The notes beneath the pieces were generated by a model. It saw only the letters and a program-made list of their open reading frames with translations. It ran no database searches and was not told the origin of the DNA. Shown here piece by piece: positions 55,686 to 64,000 of a stretch of 64,000 nucleotides of DNA (the first letter of the stretch is position 1; each line of letters begins with the position of its first letter). Source of the stretch: Tepidicella baoligensis (lineage in GTDB: Bacteria > Pseudomonadota > Gammaproteobacteria > Burkholderiales > Burkholderiaceae_C). Where the stretch lies: positions 162,818-226,817 of the forward strand of contig NZ_JACCDB010000004.1 in the NCBI RefSeq assembly GCF_013432195.1, in the 5' to 3' direction. The position numbers and the translations under genes were made by a program.

Positions 55686-56779
55686 CGGTCGGCCTTTCTC
55701 GGGTCCAGCGCATCGCGCAGGGCGTCCCCCATGAAGGTGAGCAGCAACAGCGTGATCACCAGCACGGCAAAGGTGGACAGTGAAATCCACCAGGCGTCGA
55801 TGTTGTTCTTGCCCTGGGCCAGCAATTCGCCCAGCGATGGCGTGCCCGGCGGCACCCCCAGCCCCAGAAAATCCAGCGAGGTGAGCGCGAGAATGGCCGC
55901 GCTCATGCGGAACGGCAGAAAGGTGACCACGGGCGTGAGGCTGTTGGGCAGAATGTGACGCCAGATGATCTGCCCGTTGCTCAGCCCCATGGCGCGGGCC
56001 GCGCGCACGTAGTCGAGCTGGCGGTTGCGCAGGAATTCGGCCCGCACGTAGTCGCTCAGCCCCATCCAGCCGAACAGGCTCAGCAGCACCAGCAATATCC
56101 ACACGCTGGGCTCGAAGACGGCCGAGAAGATGATCAGCAGGTAGAGCTCCGGCATGGAGCCCCAAACCTCGATGAAGCGCTGGAAAGCCAGGTCCACCTT
56201 GCCCCCGTAGAAGCCCTGAATGGCCCCGGCCACCACGCCCAGCAGCACCCCGATCACGGTGAGCGCCAAGGCAAACAGGATGGACAAGCGAAAGCCGTAC
56301 AGCAGGCGGGCCACGATGTCGCGGCCGCGGTCGTCGGTGCCCAGCCAGTTGTCGCTCGTGGGCGGTGCCGGGTGCGGCTCCTTGGCAAAGTAGTTCAACG
56401 TGCTGTGGTGGTAGCGATTCACCGGGTACAAGGCCCAGTTGCCGGGCTGCTCGAACTGGCGCTGGATGAACGGGTCCAGGTAGTCGGTGGGCGTTTCGAA
56501 ATCACCGCCGAACGCCGTTTCGGGCGGGTTGTGCCACAGCGGCACGAACCATTCGCCGTTGTAACGCGCCAGCAGGGGTTTGTCGTTGGAAATCAGCTCT
56601 GCCCCCAGGCTGAACACGAACAGGGTGAGAAAAATCACCAGGCTCCAGAAACCCAGCCGGTTGCGCCTAAAGCGCTGCCACGCCCGCTGGCTGGGACTCA
56701 GCGAGCGGGCCACCGTGGGTACATCCGCCACCCATGCGGCATCGGGCGAAGAGGCGATGGCGTCAGTCGAACTTGACAC
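55682..56779 (-). CDS. yejE: YejE, peptide ABC importer permease
   Basis: A 365-aa permease with an N-terminal helix (about 43-65), a periplasmic section and five C-terminal helices. The EAA-type loop is VRAARAMGLSNGQIIWRHILPNS. It pairs with YejB. It overlaps yejB by 17 bases and yejF by ATGA. Confidence 0.93.
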   Translation of the reverse strand: MSSSTDAIASSPDAAWVADVPTVARSLSPSQRAWQRFRRNRLGFWSLVIFLTLFVFSLGAELISNDKPLLARYNGEWFVPLWHNPPETAFGGDFETPTDYLDPFIQRQFEQPGNWALYPVNRYHHSTLNYFAKEPHPAPPTSDNWLGTDDRGRDIVARLLYGFRLSILFALALTVIGVLLGVVAGAIQGFYGGKVDLAFQRFIEVWGSMPELYLLIIFSAVFEPSVWILLVLLSLFGWMGLSDYVRAEFLRNRQLDYVRAARAMGLSNGQIIWRHILPNSLTPVVTFLPFRMSAAILALTSLDFLGLGVPPGTPSLGELLAQGKNNIDAWWISLSTFAVLVITLLLLTFMGDALRDALDPRKADR

Positions 56780-57797
56780 GGGGGTCCACCCAGACGTAGC
56801 AAAGGTCGCTGATCAGCTTGGTCACCAGGCCAATCAGGGTGAAAAGGTACAGCGTGCCCAGCACGACCGGGTAGTCGCGCCGCATCACGCTCTCGTAGCT
56901 CAGCAAACCCAGGCCGTCGAGCGAGAACAGCGTCTCGATCAGCAGCGAGCCGGCAAAGAACGCCCCGATGAAGGCCGCTGGGAACCCGGTGACGATGGGG
57001 ATGAGCGCGTTGCGAAACACGTGCTTCCAGAGCACGCGCCGCTCGCTCAGGCCCTTGGCGCGGGCGGTGAGCACGTACTGCTTGCGTATCTCTTCCAGAA
57101 AGGCGTTCTTGGTCAGCATGGTGGTCACGGCAAAGGCGCCGAGTACGCTGGCCGTGACCGGCAGCGTGATGTGCCACAGGTAATCCACGATCTTGGCCCA
57201 CAAGCTCAACTCATGCCAGTTGCTCGATGTGAGGCCTCGCAGCGGGAACCACTGCAATTGCCCCCCGAAAATCACCAGCAAGGCCACCCCGAGCACGAAG
57301 CCCGGGATCGCGTAGCCCACCAGCACGATGAGGCTGGTGACCGTGTCGAACCGCGTGCCCGCCCGCACCGCCTTGGCAATACCGAGCGGAATGGAAATGG
57401 TGTAGCTGAGAAAAAAGGTCCACAGCCCCAGGCTGATGGACACCGGCAGCTTCTCCTTGACCAGTTCCCACACCGCCTTGTGGTGGAAGAAGCTCTGCCC
57501 CAGGTCGAAGCGGGCGAACTGCCCGAGCATCTGGATGAAGCGCTCGTGCGCCGGCTTGTCGAAGCCGTAGAGCTGGCGGATTTCCTCGATGCGCTCGGCG
57601 TCCACCCCCTGCCGACCCCGATAGCCCGCCCCCGCCACCGCGGCGCCTTCCCCGCCGGTATCACGGCCCTGCAACTGCGCCACCATCTGCTCCACCGGGC
57701 CGCCGGGAACGAACTGGATCACCACGAAAGTGATGAGGAGGATACCGAACAGCGTCGGAATCATCAGCAGCAGCCGTTTGAGGATGTAAGCCCACAT
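56763..57797 (-). CDS. yejB: YejB, peptide ABC importer permease
   Basis: A 344-aa permease starting MWAYILKRLLLMIPTLFGILL, with the typical DppB-like first helix and a second membrane block after the large periplasmic loop. The EAA-type loop is LTARAKGLSERRVLWKHVFRNALIP. The ATG at 57797 begins two bases after the yejA stop. It pairs with YejE. Confidence 0.93.
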   Translation of the reverse strand: MWAYILKRLLLMIPTLFGILLITFVVIQFVPGGPVEQMVAQLQGRDTGGEGAAVAGAGYRGRQGVDAERIEEIRQLYGFDKPAHERFIQMLGQFARFDLGQSFFHHKAVWELVKEKLPVSISLGLWTFFLSYTISIPLGIAKAVRAGTRFDTVTSLIVLVGYAIPGFVLGVALLVIFGGQLQWFPLRGLTSSNWHELSLWAKIVDYLWHITLPVTASVLGAFAVTTMLTKNAFLEEIRKQYVLTARAKGLSERRVLWKHVFRNALIPIVTGFPAAFIGAFFAGSLLIETLFSLDGLGLLSYESVMRRDYPVVLGTLYLFTLIGLVTKLISDLCYVWVDPRVKFD

Positions 57798-57799
57798 GG

Positions 57800-59668
57800 T
57801 CAGCGCCTCCGCCCCGGTGCGGGGTTCAGGTTGTCGGGACTGGCCCACCAGGTGGCCAGCACCCAGCTCTCCGGTTGGTAGTAACGCGGCATGGCGGCGG
57901 GTTGCTCGAACCGGCCGGCCCGATAGGCGATACGGTGTACGCTGGCAAACCAATGCGGTACGGTGAGGTGCTGATGGCGCAGCACGCGGTCAAGCGCCCG
58001 CAGCGCCGCCACCAGTTGTGGGCGCGTGCGGGCCGTCACCACGTGGTCCAGCAGGGCATCGACCGCCGGGTGCTTGACGCCCATCAGGTTGCTGGAGCCT
58101 TCGGTATCGGCCGCGGCGGAACCAAACCGGTCCAGCAGTTCGGTGCCCGGCGCCTCGCTGCCCGGCCAGCGCACGCTGATGACCTCGAAGTCAAACACGT
58201 CCAGCCGTTTCTGCAGAATGGCGAAATCGATCACGCGGTAGGTCGCGCGTATGCCCAGGCGCTCCAGGTTCTTGGCAAACGGCGTCACCACCCGGCCCAT
58301 GGAGCCGCTGTTGTCCAGAAACTCGATGGTGAACACTTCGCCGCGCTCATTGCGCAAGGCGCCGTCGCGGTAGCGCCAGCCTGCCTCGGCCAGCAGGTCG
58401 CGGGCGCGGCGCAGGTTGTCGCGCAGGGTCTGCCCCGAGTCCGGGTCCAGGCTGGTGTAAGGCGGCAGCGGCACCTCCCGCTCGAACACCTCGGGCGGCA
58501 ACTGGCTGCGCAAGGGCTCCAGCAACGCCAGTTCGTCGGGGCCAGGCAGGCCCCGGGCCTCGAAATCGCTGGCGACGAAATAGCCTCTGACCCGCTCGTA
58601 GGCGTTGTAGAAGAGTTGGCGGTTCAGCCACTCGTAATCCATCGCCAGCCCGATGGCCTCGCGCACCCGCGGGTCCTGAAACTTGGGCAGCCGGGTATTG
58701 AACAGAAACCCTTGAAAGTCTCCCGCATTGCCGTGCGCCAGCTCGCGCTTGACCAGGTCGCCCCGGTCGAACCGGCGCCCGGTGTAGGAGCGCGCCCACT
58801 CGCGGGCGATGAATGCCTGGATGTAATCGAATTCACCGGCCTTGAAAGCTTCGAGCTGTGCCGTGTTGTCTTTGTAGATCTTGAACGTGATGCGGTCGAA
58901 ATTGAACATCCCCCGCCGCACGTTGAGGTCCTGCGCCCACCAGTTCGGATCCCGCACATAGGTGATGTCGCGCCCAAAGTTCACTCGCCCGATCCGATAA
59001 GGCCCCGAGGTGATGGGCTCGTCGAGCACGATCTGGTCGAACGGCTTGCGCTGGCCATTGACCACCCCCCACTGACGGCTGAACACCGGCAGGCTGCCCA
59101 CGATCAGGGGGAGTTCGGCATTGGCGCGATGGAAGTCGAAACGCACGACGCGCTCTCCCAGCACCCGCACGCCCTTGACCTCGCTGAAATAAGTGCGAAA
59201 CTGCGGCGCGGCCTGCGGGCTGATGAGCGTCTCGAAAGAATGGCGCACATCCTCGGCCAGCACCGGGTCACCATTGTGAAACCGGGCCTTGGGGTTGAGC
59301 CGGAAAGTGACCGAGAGGCCATCGGCCGCCACACTCACGTCCTCGGCCAGCAGGCCATAAGCGGTGGTGGGCTCGTCCATAGTTCCCGTCAGCAAGGTCT
59401 CGAACATGAGGCCCGTGATGTTGGGCGGCGCGGTGCCCTTCAGGGTGAAGGGGTTGTATTTGTCGAAGTTGCTGATGCGGGTGGGCGAGACCAGCGAAAT
59501 CTCCCCACCCTTGGGCGCATCCGGGTTGACATAGGCGAAGTGGGCAAAGCCGGGCGGGTACTTGATATCACCGAACTGGGCATAGGCGTGCGCGGCCCAG
59601 GCCGACGGCCCTGCCAGGGCCAGCCCGCACAGCATCCCGATCCGCCACAGGAACGACAGCCAACGCAT
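57800..59668 (-). CDS. yejA: YejA, peptide ABC importer binding protein
   Basis: A 622-aa periplasmic oligopeptide-binding protein with a signal peptide (MRWLSFLWRIGMLCGLALAGPSAWA). SBP family 5 features include YVNPDAPKGGEISLV, ARFHNGDPVLAEDVRHSFETL and the ITSGPYRIG block. ATG 59668 gives a well-placed signal peptide; the frame is open eight codons further. First gene of yejABEF and divergent from fabI. Confidence 0.93.
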   Translation of the reverse strand: MRWLSFLWRIGMLCGLALAGPSAWAAHAYAQFGDIKYPPGFAHFAYVNPDAPKGGEISLVSPTRISNFDKYNPFTLKGTAPPNITGLMFETLLTGTMDEPTTAYGLLAEDVSVAADGLSVTFRLNPKARFHNGDPVLAEDVRHSFETLISPQAAPQFRTYFSEVKGVRVLGERVVRFDFHRANAELPLIVGSLPVFSRQWGVVNGQRKPFDQIVLDEPITSGPYRIGRVNFGRDITYVRDPNWWAQDLNVRRGMFNFDRITFKIYKDNTAQLEAFKAGEFDYIQAFIAREWARSYTGRRFDRGDLVKRELAHGNAGDFQGFLFNTRLPKFQDPRVREAIGLAMDYEWLNRQLFYNAYERVRGYFVASDFEARGLPGPDELALLEPLRSQLPPEVFEREVPLPPYTSLDPDSGQTLRDNLRRARDLLAEAGWRYRDGALRNERGEVFTIEFLDNSGSMGRVVTPFAKNLERLGIRATYRVIDFAILQKRLDVFDFEVISVRWPGSEAPGTELLDRFGSAAADTEGSSNLMGVKHPAVDALLDHVVTARTRPQLVAALRALDRVLRHQHLTVPHWFASVHRIAYRAGRFEQPAAMPRYYQPESWVLATWWASPDNLNPAPGRRR

Positions 59669-59706
59669 GCGACAATTCTGCACGACATTCACAGGAGAAA
59701 TGACCC

Positions 59707-60507
59707 ATGGGATTTCTGGCAGGCAAAAAGTTGCTCATCACCGGCGTGCTGTCCAACCGCTCCATCGCCTACGGCATTGCCAAGGCTTGCCGCGCGCAAG
59801 GCGCGGAGCTGGCCTTCAGTTACGTGGGGGAGCGCTTCAAGGACCGCATCACCGAATTTGCCGCCGACTTCGACTCCAAGCTCGTTTTCGAATGCGATGT
59901 CAGCGATGATGCGCAAATCGAGCGATTGTTCCGCGAGCTCTCGGCCCATTGGCCCACGTTCGACGGCTTCGTGCACAGCATCGGCTATGCGCCGCGCGAA
60001 GCCATTGCTGGCGATTTCCTCGATGGCCTCAGCCGCGAGGCGTTCCGCATCGCTCACGACATCAGCGCCTACAGCTTCCCGGCCATGGCCAAGGCGGCCC
60101 TGCCCTACCTCAACGACAACGCCTCCCTGCTGACGCTGACCTACCTCGGCGCCGTGCGCACCGTGCCCAACTACAACACCATGGGGCTGGCCAAAGCATC
60201 GCTGGAAGCCTCGGTGCGCTACCTGGCCGAATCCCTCGGCAGCAAGCAGCGCGGCCTGCGCGTCAACGGCATCTCCGCCGGCCCCATCAAGACGCTGGCC
60301 GCCAGCGGCATCAAGGGCTTCGGCAAAATCCTCAGCGTGGTGGCGGAAAACTCCCCCATCCGCCGCAACGTCACCATCGATGACGTGGGCAACGTGGCCG
60401 CCTTTCTGCTGAGCGATCTGGCCGCGGGCGTCAGCGCCGAAATCACCTATGTGGACGGGGGCTTCAGCCAGGTGGTCGGCGGCATTGCCGAGCCGGCCGA
60501 GGCTTGA
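59707..60507 (+). CDS. fabI: Enoyl-ACP reductase FabI
   Basis: NADH-dependent enoyl-[ACP] reductase that completes each fatty-acid elongation round. The FabI-type loop is [17 protein letters not shown], and the catalytic Tyr-x6-Lys is in [14 protein letters not shown]. 266 aa, normal. It is divergent from yejA with 38 bases between, so the two share a short control region. Confidence 0.96.
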   Translation: MGFLAGKKLLITGVLSNRSIAYGIAKACRAQGAELAFSYVGERFKDRITEFAADFDSKLVFECDVSDDAQIERLFRELSAHWPTFDGFVHSIGYAPREAIAGDFLDGLSREAFRIAHDISAYSFPAMAKAALPYLNDNASLLTLTYLGAVRTVPNYNTMGLAKASLEASVRYLAESLGSKQRGLRVNGISAGPIKTLAASGIKGFGKILSVVAENSPIRRNVTIDDVGNVAAFLLSDLAAGVSAEITYVDGGFSQVVGGIAEPAEA

Positions 60508-60533
60508 GCAGCCGAACAGGCCCGCGCCACGCC

Positions 60534-61145
60534 TCACAGGGGGGCCAGGTACATCTTGGCCTTCTCTAGCCGGTAAGTCCAGGGCAGCTTCGCATTCTTC
60601 CAGCCATTGACGACCCTCTGCCCCTTGTGCTCGCCGTCTCGGGCCACATCGCCCTCGAAGCCGTCGATCACGGTATAGGCCTGGGCAAAGCCCATGTCTG
60701 CCAGCAAGCCGCTGGCCGCGTTGCTGCGCACGCCAGAGCGGCAGATCAGGATCACGGGGTCGTTCTTGGTGAGCCCTTTGGCCTGTAGGCGCTCCTCGAT
60801 GTCGCGGACGAAACGGGGATTGGCCTGCAAGACGTATTCATTGTTCTGGTCGCTCCACTCCCAAAACTCCGGGAAGTCCAGCAAAGGCACCAAAAAGTCC
60901 ACGGCGCTGGCCATGCCGACGAACATGGCTTCGGCGCGGCTTCGGATGTCGATCATCAGCACCCGATCGCCCAATTGCGCCTTCATGGCCGCGGCTTCCA
61001 CGGCCGTGAGGTGCAGGCCCGAGGCAGACCGTTTGTTGGCGGGCACCTGATCCACGTCGATGCCCCAGGCCCCAGCGGCCATGGCCAGCGCAGCGGCCAA
61101 CACCCCGATGCAGCGCCCTGCGCTCAGCCAGCGTCGGCGTTTCAT
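60534..61145 (-). CDS. Exported rhodanese-domain protein
   Basis: A 203-aa single-domain rhodanese with an N-terminal signal peptide (basic MKRRRW, then about 20 hydrophobic residues). The active Cys135 is in CRSGVRS. Role as sulfur transferase or sulfide/thiosulfate handling is inferred. It overlaps the upstream cytochrome c gene by ATGA, so the two are one operon and both exported. 204 codons including stop. Confidence 0.9.
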   Translation of the reverse strand: MKRRRWLSAGRCIGVLAAALAMAAGAWGIDVDQVPANKRSASGLHLTAVEAAAMKAQLGDRVLMIDIRSRAEAMFVGMASAVDFLVPLLDFPEFWEWSDQNNEYVLQANPRFVRDIEERLQAKGLTKNDPVILICRSGVRSNAASGLLADMGFAQAYTVIDGFEGDVARDGEHKGQRVVNGWKNAKLPWTYRLEKAKMYLAPL

Positions 61146-61798
61146 TTCAGCCCTCCGAGATAGGTGGCGACGGCCTGCAACTCCATGTCCGACACGCGGC
61201 TGGCCACCAAATGCATGATGGTGTTGTCGTTGGCCCGCTCCCCGCTGCGGAAGGCCATCACTTGCTTGATGAGGTACTGCGGATGCTGGCCGGCCAAGCG
61301 GGGCAGTTCTGCCGTGCCGCGGGCGCCGGTCCCGTGGCAGGTCACACACGCGGGCAAGGCGGTATGCGGGTTGCCCCGGTCGTAAACGAATTGCCCCACT
61401 TGCGCCAGTTGGGCATCGGTCACCAGGGTCACGCTCGGCGTGAGGCTCTGGTAGTACAAGCCCAGGGCATACATCTGCTCTGCCGTCAAGGCTTGGGCTT
61501 TATCCCCCATCACAGTGCTTTTGCGCTTGCCTTCGGAAAAGTCCTTGAGTTGCTTGAACAGGTAGCTGGCATTCTGTCCTGCCAGGCGGGGAAAGTCAGG
61601 GGCCACGCTTTGGCCTTGATCGCCATGGCAAACGGCGCACCGCTGCTGCGCGATGGCCTCGGCGGCGGCCACCTGAGCGGCCCACACCGGAGGCACGGCG
61701 GCTTGAGCCCAGGCCGACATGCTGCTGAAAAACAGCACATGCAGGGCCAGCAAGGGCCGCGTGCATGTGCGCAGGGTATACCGCAAGCGCGTGAACAT
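61142..61798 (-). CDS. Di-haem cytochrome c (cytochrome c4-like)
   Basis: A 218-aa exported protein with two CxxCH haem sites, CAVCHG (54-59) and CVTCHG (151-156), in two repeated domains and PRLAGQ after each. The signal peptide ends at AWAQA. Met ligands of both haems are likely in TVMGDKA and NTIMHLV. Cytochrome c4 proteins carry electrons to terminal oxidases. A candidate FNR-type promoter lies upstream and the rhodanese gene follows. The start was set at MFTRLRY because the signal peptide begins there. Confidence 0.92.
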   Translation of the reverse strand: MFTRLRYTLRTCTRPLLALHVLFFSSMSAWAQAAVPPVWAAQVAAAEAIAQQRCAVCHGDQGQSVAPDFPRLAGQNASYLFKQLKDFSEGKRKSTVMGDKAQALTAEQMYALGLYYQSLTPSVTLVTDAQLAQVGQFVYDRGNPHTALPACVTCHGTGARGTAELPRLAGQHPQYLIKQVMAFRSGERANDNTIMHLVASRVSDMELQAVATYLGGLK

Positions 61799-61825
61799 CG
61801 GGACTCCACGAATACAACCCGATCG

Positions 61826-61831
61826 ATTCTG
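61826..61831 (-). promoter_or_regulatory. Candidate -10 of the cytochrome c-rhodanese promoter
   Basis: On the minus strand CAGAAT matches TATAAT at four of six positions. It would place the transcription start near 61819, so that the FNR-type box is centred at -41.5. Confidence 0.5.
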
Positions 61832-61853
61832 ACCAAGTACCCCAATGGGTATG

Positions 61854-61867
61854 TTGATCTGCGTCAA
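61854..61867. promoter_or_regulatory. FNR/Anr-type box upstream of the cytochrome c gene
   Basis: TTGATCTGCGTCAA matches the FNR/Anr consensus TTGAT-N4-ATCAA with one change. It lies 56 bases upstream of the cytochrome start and spaced as a class II activator site relative to the -10. Low-oxygen control is inferred. Confidence 0.65.
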
Positions 61868-61915
61868 CCTTGTTGCATCCCCGGGGCCGCAGGCGCGCGC
61901 TTCGTCGGTTTGCGG

Positions 61916-62425
61916 CTAACGCCGCCAGAAACCTTGGTGCGGCTCGCTGGCTTCGTCGATGAGCGCCGGCCCCACGCACTCGATCGGGTGCGGGGAGGCG
62001 GCGAACACGTCGCGGCAGGAGAGTTCGGCGTCGCGCTGCTCCGGGCGTTCGCCACGGAACACCCGCAGCCGCTGGGCATCGATGCCGAAAACGACGCGGC
62101 CGATGTTGCTCCAGAAAATCGCGCCAGCGCACATCACGCAGGGCTCTGCCGATGAATAGAGCGTCGCGGTGGCCAGCGCTTCGCGGCTGTGGTGCGGGCT
62201 CACCACCCGGATGGCGTTGACCTCTGCATGCGCGGTGCAGTCCCCGGTCTCGCCGTTGCTATTGGCCACGGCGGCCAAGACCTGCCCAGTAGCCGACACG
62301 ATCACCGCGCCAAAGGGCCGATTGCCACGCGCTCTGGCCACGCGGGACATGTCAATGGCCATGCGCAGATAGCGGCCATCCTCCGCAGACAGCGGGACTT
62401 GAGGGGGCAGCGCCACCGCGTTCAT
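61916..62425 (-). CDS. Nucleoside/base deaminase of the cytidine-deaminase-like fold
   Basis: A 169-aa zinc deaminase. The zinc and proton-transfer motif is TAHAEVNAI, and the second ligand pair is in SAEPCVMCAGA. It resembles guanine deaminase/tRNA-adenosine-deaminase relatives. It is preceded by an ABC binding-protein gene with ATGA overlap, so an imported base or nucleoside may be the substrate; an editing function on tRNA is less likely given this context. Confidence 0.85.
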   Translation of the reverse strand: MNAVALPPQVPLSAEDGRYLRMAIDMSRVARARGNRPFGAVIVSATGQVLAAVANSNGETGDCTAHAEVNAIRVVSPHHSREALATATLYSSAEPCVMCAGAIFWSNIGRVVFGIDAQRLRVFRGERPEQRDAELSCRDVFAASPHPIECVGPALIDEASEPHQGFWRR

Positions 62426-63453
62426 GCGCTCACCTTGCGGCTGGCAGCAGCGGGCAAGTGGCTGCGGTCAAACAAGGTATCTGCACTCGGCCGGCTCTTG
62501 AGTCCGAACATCTCCACCACCTGCTCCACCTGCTGTTCCAACGTGGTGCGCACCACATCGCCCAACCCGTGCGCGGCGGTGTCACGCGCGGCCACGTATT
62601 CGGCCGTCAGGCGCCAGCGCTCCAGTTCGATGCGCTCATCCAGAATGGGCTCGCGCTGGCGTGTGGCCGCAATCGCTGGCAGCGGGTCGGCCAGGGTATC
62701 CACAATCGCCCGGTTGGTGGCCCGCAAGAAAGCGGCCACCACCTGCGGCTGCTGTGTGAGCAGGGCTTGACTGGCCAAAATGGCATTGCCATAGAGGTTG
62801 ACGCCGGCATCGGTGTAGCGCAGCACGCTGAGCAACTGGGGATTCATGCGGGCAAAGAGCGAGACGGCCGAATCGTGGAAATAAGTGGCCGCGTCCACAT
62901 CGCCACGCACCATCACGTTGTCGCGCGCGCTGAAATCGGTCGTTACCCACTGGAAGAAGTCCGGACCCACCCGCAGTTGGTTGGCCACGATCGGCCAAGC
63001 CCGGCGCGTGGCTTCGACCGCCGCTGCGGCCACCCGCTTGCCTTGGAGGCTGGCAAAGTCCTGGGTGATGCCGCGGTCCTTGCGGCCGATGATGGCAAAT
63101 GGCGCGCGGTTGTAATACTGATACACCGCTTGCACCACAGGTGGGTTGGCGGACTGGAACTCAATGAGTGAATTGATGTCACCCAACCCCATCTGGTACA
63201 CGCCACTGGCAATCCGCGTGATCGACGCCACTGAGCCGGCGCCCACATCGATGCTCACGTCCAGTCCCTCTTCACGGTAGTAGCCGCGCTGCAGCGCCAG
63301 AAAGAAGGGGGAGGTCTGGCCGGTCACGCGAAAGTCCAGCGTGAATTTCAGGGGCGTGAGGCGCCCGCTGGCATGCGCGTGAACACCCGGCAGCGCCAGG
63401 GCGGCGGCCGTTGCAGCCAGGGAGGAAGACAACAGGAATTGACGGCGTTGCAT
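62422..63453 (-). CDS. ABC transporter binding protein, NMT1/THI5-like
   Basis: A 343-aa periplasmic binding protein. The export signal MQRRQFLLSSSLAATAAALALPGVHAHA has a Tat-like RRxFLL. LKFTLDFRVTGQTSPFFLALQRGYYREEGLDV is the NMT1/SsuA-family opening. Ligand is unknown; the family covers pyrimidines, sulfonates and nitrate. No permease or ATPase is in the window. It is coupled to the deaminase and divergent from an oxygenase gene at the right edge. Confidence 0.88.
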   Translation of the reverse strand: MQRRQFLLSSSLAATAAALALPGVHAHASGRLTPLKFTLDFRVTGQTSPFFLALQRGYYREEGLDVSIDVGAGSVASITRIASGVYQMGLGDINSLIEFQSANPPVVQAVYQYYNRAPFAIIGRKDRGITQDFASLQGKRVAAAAVEATRRAWPIVANQLRVGPDFFQWVTTDFSARDNVMVRGDVDAATYFHDSAVSLFARMNPQLLSVLRYTDAGVNLYGNAILASQALLTQQPQVVAAFLRATNRAIVDTLADPLPAIAATRQREPILDERIELERWRLTAEYVAARDTAAHGLGDVVRTTLEQQVEQVVEMFGLKSRPSADTLFDRSHLPAAASRKVSA

Positions 63454-63520
63454 GGATAAGCTCCGGAAGAGAAAACACTCGGCGAATGCCCATGCAACCC
63501 ATAGGCTGCACAGGGCCCTC

Positions 63521-63714
63521 AGAGCAATTTCCGGGCTGCCGTGATGACGGCGGCTGAACGCTTCTACTCCGTGTCCTCACCATTCAAGAACCGTGCCAAC
63601 CCTTGCCGCACGCCAGCCACTGCGCCCTCAGCCTACGCCATGGCATAGGGTTTGCTAGGATTATGGTGAGAGTAGAAGCGTTCAGCCGTCGTACCGATGG
63701 CGGGAAATTGCTCT
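63521..63714. repeat. Mirror-image duplicated upstream region
   Basis: Three blocks appear in order on both arms in opposite orientation: AGAGCAATTTCC (63521-63532) with GGAAATTGCTCT (63703-63714), GACGGC-GGC-TGAACGCTTCTACT (63546-63568) with its complement at 63671-63690, and CTCACCAT (63576-63583) with ATGGTGAG (63663-63670). Between them is a further dyad CCTACGCCA/TGGCATAGG (63632-63649, one mismatch pair). The arms face the two divergent genes symmetrically, like copied regulatory regions. Confidence 0.75.
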
Positions 63715-63749
63715 TGCGATGTGTCTTTCCACCATTTCAGGAGCATTTC

Positions 63750-64000
63750 CATGCATGCCGCGACCGACTACACCCTTGAAGAACTGCGCAAAGAGGCCCG
63801 GCTGGGCCAGGCCGGCACCGAAACGTTGGCACGCACCGTGCCCGTGATCGATCTGTCGGACTTTGAGGCCCGCCGTGCCGACATCACCGATCAACTCTGG
63901 CGCGCGGCCGTCGAGGTGGGGTTTTTCCAGCTGCGCAACCACGGCATCCCCTTGGCACAGGTGCGCCACGCATTTGCCATGAGCGAGCGCTTCTTCGCCC
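63750..64000 (+). CDS. Iron/2-oxoglutarate-type oxygenase, N-terminal part
   Basis: The first 83 residues of a gene cut by the right edge. The opening VPVIDLSDFEARRADITDQLWRAAVEVGFFQLRNHGIP is the non-haem dioxygenase N-terminal domain (isopenicillin-N-synthase-like family); the iron-binding His residues lie beyond the window. AGGAG stands seven bases before the ATG at 63750. It is divergent from the binding protein and deaminase and shares the mirrored upstream region with them. Substrate unknown. Confidence 0.85.

Noticed and set aside
53793-55958. A 721-codon open frame opposite yejF
   Set aside because: Shadow with no domain; yejF has all ABC motifs.
57875-60133. A 752-codon open frame opposite yejA
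   Set aside because: Antisense shadow that runs into fabI in the wrong frame; no motif.

Overview
The window reads as a chromosomal stretch of a GC-rich betaproteobacterium, most likely Burkholderiales and probably Comamonadaceae. The basis is gene content and order: a phaC-phaA-phaB block, a propionate block running from methylmalonyl-CoA mutase through meaB and pccB to pccA, smc-zipA, a dapC/dapD/pilU/dapE cluster and yejABEF. Coding density is very high and many neighbours overlap by ATGA. I see no rRNA, tRNA, CRISPR array, integrase or complete insertion sequence.

Region 1 (1-13.2 kb, minus strand) is a biotin and propionyl-CoA block. Reading in the direction of transcription it holds methylmalonyl-CoA mutase, meaB, a small kinase-fold protein, pccB, pccA, a methylmalonyl-CoA epimerase-like VOC protein, then bioA, bioF, bioD, bioB and a cytochrome P450 that runs off the left edge. 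Propionyl-CoA would be carboxylated by the biotin-dependent PccAB, epimerised and rearranged to succinyl-CoA by the B12-dependent mutase that MeaB protects. The same strand encodes the enzymes that make biotin. A divergent GntR/FCD regulator (13.3 kb) probably controls the block.

Region 2 (14-25.4 kb) has a PAS-PAS-PAS-GGDEF-EAL protein, dusA, a chemotaxis receptor, phaCAB for polyhydroxybutyrate synthesis, a small membrane protein, pgeF, a zeta-class GST isomerase and a MarR regulator.

Region 3 (25.5-40.5 kb) has an orphan TRAP solute-binding protein with a clean terminator, a Nudix hydrolase, zipA-smc on the minus strand, and a plus-strand run dapC, dapD, pilU-like, dapE, prmB, an ABC-F ATPase and an RsmB-family rRNA methyltransferase.

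Region 4 (40.4-50.5 kb) has a ThDP enzyme coupled to an MFS exporter, a D-2-hydroxyacid dehydrogenase, a FimV-like protein, and an acyl-CoA catabolic run (enoyl-CoA hydratase, Crp/Fnr regulator, APH-fold kinase, ACAD).

Region 5 (50.5-64 kb) has an orphan GspE/PilB-type ATPase, two small membrane proteins, the yejABEF peptide importer, fabI, a rhodanese-cytochrome c operon behind a well-placed FNR/Anr-type promoter, and at the right edge a deaminase plus solute-binding protein divergent from an iron/2-oxoglutarate-type oxygenase across a mirror-image regulatory region.

The most interesting leads are the P450 coupled to bioB, the kinase-fold protein with a lost catalytic Asp in the propionate operon, a repeat element inserted in frame in meaB, the FNR-type class II promoter, and the inverted duplicated upstream region at 63.5-63.7 kb. 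All functions are read from sequence motifs without database searches.
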